A DNA stretch of 8,198 bases from Candidatus Omnitrophota bacterium (GTDB lineage: Bacteria > Omnitrophota > Gorgyraeia > Gygaellales > Profunditerraquicolaceae): contig JAHISH010000026.1 in NCBI GenBank assembly GCA_018818365.1, positions 1 to 8,198 on the forward strand, given 5' to 3'. A program made the position numbers and the translations under genes. The notes under the pieces were generated by a model. That model made no database searches. It was given only the letters and a program-made list of their open reading frames with translations, and was not told the DNA's origin. Positions 6,502 to 8,198 of this stretch are shown one piece after another; the first letter of the stretch is position 1; each line of letters starts with the position of its first letter.

Positions 6502-7815
6502 ATGCGAAGGTTTGTTTCTCCCTGCGTCATATTCTTATGTTTTAGCCTGATAGTGAGCTTTATCGGTTGCGGCCCTGTTGCCGGATCAGGAAAACCCGGG
6601 CAGCCTACTATTCGCGTATGGCACTGGATGACTGATAGGGAACCCACTTTTCAAAAATTGGCTAAAAAATACGAAGAAATGACCGGGGTACGCGTGGAAT
6701 TCGAACTCTATGCCCCTTCTGATGCGTATTCTCAGAAGGTCCGCGCGGCAGCGCAAGGGATGACGCTTCCGGATGTATTCGGTCTCTTGGGAGAAAAACG
6801 CGACTTCTCATCTTTTATCAAGGCAGGCCATATCTTGGATTTGACGGCGTACATGGAAGAAAATAACAACGCCTGGAAGAATACGTTCTTTGCGAAAGCC
6901 CTGGCAGTCAATGAATTCCCCGCGGATAATATCTACGGCGTAAAACCTGGCTTTTACGGAGTTCCCCTGGATGTGATGACTATCAAGATGCTTTACAATA
7001 AGGATTTATTTAAGTCTTTGGGGTTTAATCCACAGAGACCCCCGGCAACGTTTGCTGAATTATTGGAAGTCGGTAAAAAGATCAAAGAGGCGAATACGCT
7101 CGGCTTGGTCTCAGGCTGGGGCGAGATCTGGATGATCGATTGTTTTGCGAATAACTATGCCTTTAATATTATGGGTAAGGATAAGGTATTGGACACGATT
7201 AGAGGGAAAGTTCCTTACACGGATCCTGATTGGATTAAAGTTTTTGGGCTTTTTAAAGAATTGCATGAAGCGGGGGTATTCGCCAATGGCTTGGTCACGA
7301 TGGTGAACAAGACGGCGGAACAGCTCTTTGCAAACGGGCGTGCGGTCTTTGCCTTTAACGGTTCTTGGTGTGTGAATGTGTATAAAGAGATGAATCCTGA
7401 TCTTAATTACGGGGTAATGATGCCGCCTAAGGTTTCAGATAAATTTCCTATGATGGTGTGGGGAGGGGCAGGGTCTTCATTAATGGTAAATGCCCGTTCG
7501 AATAAGCGAGAAGAAGCAGTGAAGTTTTTGAAGTGGCTTACTGACAAAGAACAGCAGGCGTTTCTTGCGGGTGAGACGAATAACTTGCCGTCAAATAAAG
7601 ATAGCGTAAGTAAGCTCCCGGAGATATTAGCGCAGTTTTCACGCGATATGGAGCAAACTACCCATCCGAATACTTGGGGAGTCTCTGAGTTCCCCGCGGT
7701 CATAGAGGCGCTTGATAAAGGAATACAATCGATTATTATCGGAGAGAGTACTCCTGAGCAGCTCGCCGGTTATGTGCAGAATATAAAAGAGCGCGAGCTC
7801 GCTAAAAAGAGATAG
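6502..7815 (+). CDS. Carbohydrate ABC transporter substrate-binding lipoprotein (family 1)
   Basis: A 437-residue extracellular solute-binding protein of family 1, the receptor of a sugar importer; it would capture substrate outside the inner membrane and hand it to the permeases. Residues 1-22 form a lipoprotein signal: Arg-Arg, a hydrophobic core, then SFIGC with Cys23 as the lipidated residue (Phe at -3 is slightly unusual). The mature part starts with a spacer rich in Gly, Pro and Ser, then IRVWHWMTD as the first strand. Further family marks are YGVPLDVMTIKMLYNKDLF at about residues 153-171 and the FANGRAVFAFNGSW segment at about 276-289. Length is normal for the family. ATG 6502 is set by AAGGAGG at 6491 and by the signal peptide; a start at 6451 would add 17 residues in front of the signal and lies within the promoter. 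A MalF-type permease gene follows after 84 bp. The substrate cannot be named from sequence; a mono- or oligosaccharide or a polyol is likely. Confidence 0.93.
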   Translation: MRRFVSPCVIFLCFSLIVSFIGCGPVAGSGKPGQPTIRVWHWMTDREPTFQKLAKKYEEMTGVRVEFELYAPSDAYSQKVRAAAQGMTLPDVFGLLGEKRDFSSFIKAGHILDLTAYMEENNNAWKNTFFAKALAVNEFPADNIYGVKPGFYGVPLDVMTIKMLYNKDLFKSLGFNPQRPPATFAELLEVGKKIKEANTLGLVSGWGEIWMIDCFANNYAFNIMGKDKVLDTIRGKVPYTDPDWIKVFGLFKELHEAGVFANGLVTMVNKTAEQLFANGRAVFAFNGSWCVNVYKEMNPDLNYGVMMPPKVSDKFPMMVWGGAGSSLMVNARSNKREEAVKFLKWLTDKEQQAFLAGETNNLPSNKDSVSKLPEILAQFSRDMEQTTHPNTWGVSEFPAVIEALDKGIQSIIIGESTPEQLAGYVQNIKERELAKKR

Positions 7816-7823
7816 ACACGGTT

Positions 7824-7851
7824 GTTTAAAGTTTAACGTTTAATGTTTAAC
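7824..7851 (+). repeat. Four tandem GTTTAA(A/C/T) heptamers
   Basis: GTTTAAA, GTTTAAC, GTTTAAT and GTTTAAC follow one another without a gap just after the solute-binding gene. CATTAAAC at 7880-7887 is the exact reverse complement of GTTTAATG at 7838-7845. The repeat sits only in the spacer, not in coding sequence. Confidence 0.85.
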
Positions 7852-7864
7852 GCCATAACATTAA
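7840..7864 (+). repeat. Hairpin in the binding protein-permease spacer
   Basis: TTAATGTT (7840-7847) pairs perfectly with AACATTAA (7857-7864) around a 9-base loop. The stem is AT-rich and no T-run follows, so it is not a typical terminator. A mild attenuator or mRNA-end stabiliser that keeps the binding protein in excess over the permease is possible, by analogy with the malE-malF spacer of enteric bacteria. Confidence 0.5.
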
Positions 7865-7887
7865 GCATAGTACATAAAGCATTAAAC

Positions 7888-7892
7888 AAGGA
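7888..7892 (+). promoter_or_regulatory. Shine-Dalgarno for permease start GTG 7900
   Basis: AAGGA ends 7 bases before GTG 7900. The frame stays open upstream, but the hydrophobic N-terminus and this site favour the GTG. Confidence 0.6.
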
Positions 7893-7899
7893 TATCGGT

Positions 7900-8198
7900 G
7901 TGAAAGTCAGAGCGACGCTTGAAAATTACGTCTTTGTCCTTCCTGCAGTGACGATCTTTCTTATTTTTTATGTGATCCCTTTTGCCTGGGTCTTTCAATT
8001 AGGCTTGTTTGAGTGGGATGGGATTCTTCCGACGAAAACCTTTGTGGGGTTAGGGAATTTTCGCGAGATACTCGTGGATAAGATCTGGTGGCAGTCGATG
8101 TGGAATGCCGGACATATTACGATTATCGCGCTTACTTTTCAGAATGCGGTAGCTTTTCTCCTGGCGATGGCCTGCGACCGCGAGATCCGCATGAAGAA
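7900..8198 (+). CDS. Carbohydrate ABC transporter permease, MalF/UgpA type (3' end outside window)
   Basis: The first 99 codons of an inner-membrane permease subunit run off the right edge. The start reads MKVRATLENYVFVLPAVTIF, a short polar N-terminus followed by the first membrane helix (about residues 10-36, ending FAWVFQLGLFEWDG). Next come FVGLGNFREIL, the typical MalF/UgpA/LacF-family segment before the second helix, then WWQSMWNAGHITII and a second hydrophobic stretch around FQNAVAFLLAMAC, beginning the transport core. The EAA cytoplasmic loop expected for the family would lie beyond the window. The start codon is GTG. It lies 84 bp after the solute-binding gene with no clear promoter of its own, so it is probably co-transcribed. 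A second permease gene (MalG type) is expected downstream. Confidence 0.92.
   Translation, partial: MKVRATLENYVFVLPAVTIFLIFYVIPFAWVFQLGLFEWDGILPTKTFVGLGNFREILVDKIWWQSMWNAGHITIIALTFQNAVAFLLAMACDREIRMK

Noticed and set aside
7824..7887. Heptamer repeats as a CRISPR array
   Set aside because: The units are 7 bp, contiguous and lack spacers.

Overview
The window reads as bacterial. Every gene I can support is on the plus strand. The compact layout, strong AGGAGG-type ribosome sites, and above all a giant modular protein whose domains are separated by Ser-Ser-Pro-Val linkers suggest a member of the Omnitrophota (OP3 / Ca. Omnitrophica) or a related uncultivated group. Giant open reading frames are a known trait of that phylum. 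The taxonomic call rests on protein style, not on a marker gene, so it is moderate at best.

Positions 3-5717 hold one uninterrupted reading frame of at least 1904 codons that is already open at the left edge, so its true start lies outside the window. In order it carries: an unrecognised N-terminal part, a basic 26-residue tandem repeat, two AbrB-like beta motifs, a VanZ-like four-helix membrane domain, a large ATP-grasp module, a transglutaminase/NAT-like domain with a Cys-His-Asp triad, two class I methyltransferase-fold domains (the second degenerate), a helical module with an XRE-like stretch, and a C-terminal HPr-like domain with the phospho-acceptor His. Short Ser-rich punctuation of the form (A/T/S)SSPV/I, or decayed versions of it, falls at nearly every boundary.

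Positions 5704-6396 encode a tandem PilZ protein that overlaps the end of the giant gene by 14 bp and is probably translationally coupled to it. Its second PilZ domain has its own strong Shine-Dalgarno and in-frame ATG, preceded by a promoter-like sequence. It may therefore be made both as a fusion and as a stand-alone protein.

Positions 6397-6501 are a regulatory region: a sigma70-type promoter with an A-tract and extended -10, overlapped at its -35 by an inverted repeat. It drives a carbohydrate ABC importer: a lipoprotein solute-binding protein (6502-7815), an 84-bp spacer with heptamer repeats and a hairpin, and the start of a MalF/UgpA-type permease (7900 to the right edge).

Taken together, the window joins a sugar-uptake operon to a c-di-GMP-type (PilZ) gene and to a membrane-anchored multi-enzyme protein ending in a PTS-like phosphocarrier domain. 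A link in carbohydrate sensing is an attractive inference but is not proven by the sequence. No tRNA, rRNA, CRISPR array, insertion sequence or convincing intrinsic terminator was seen.
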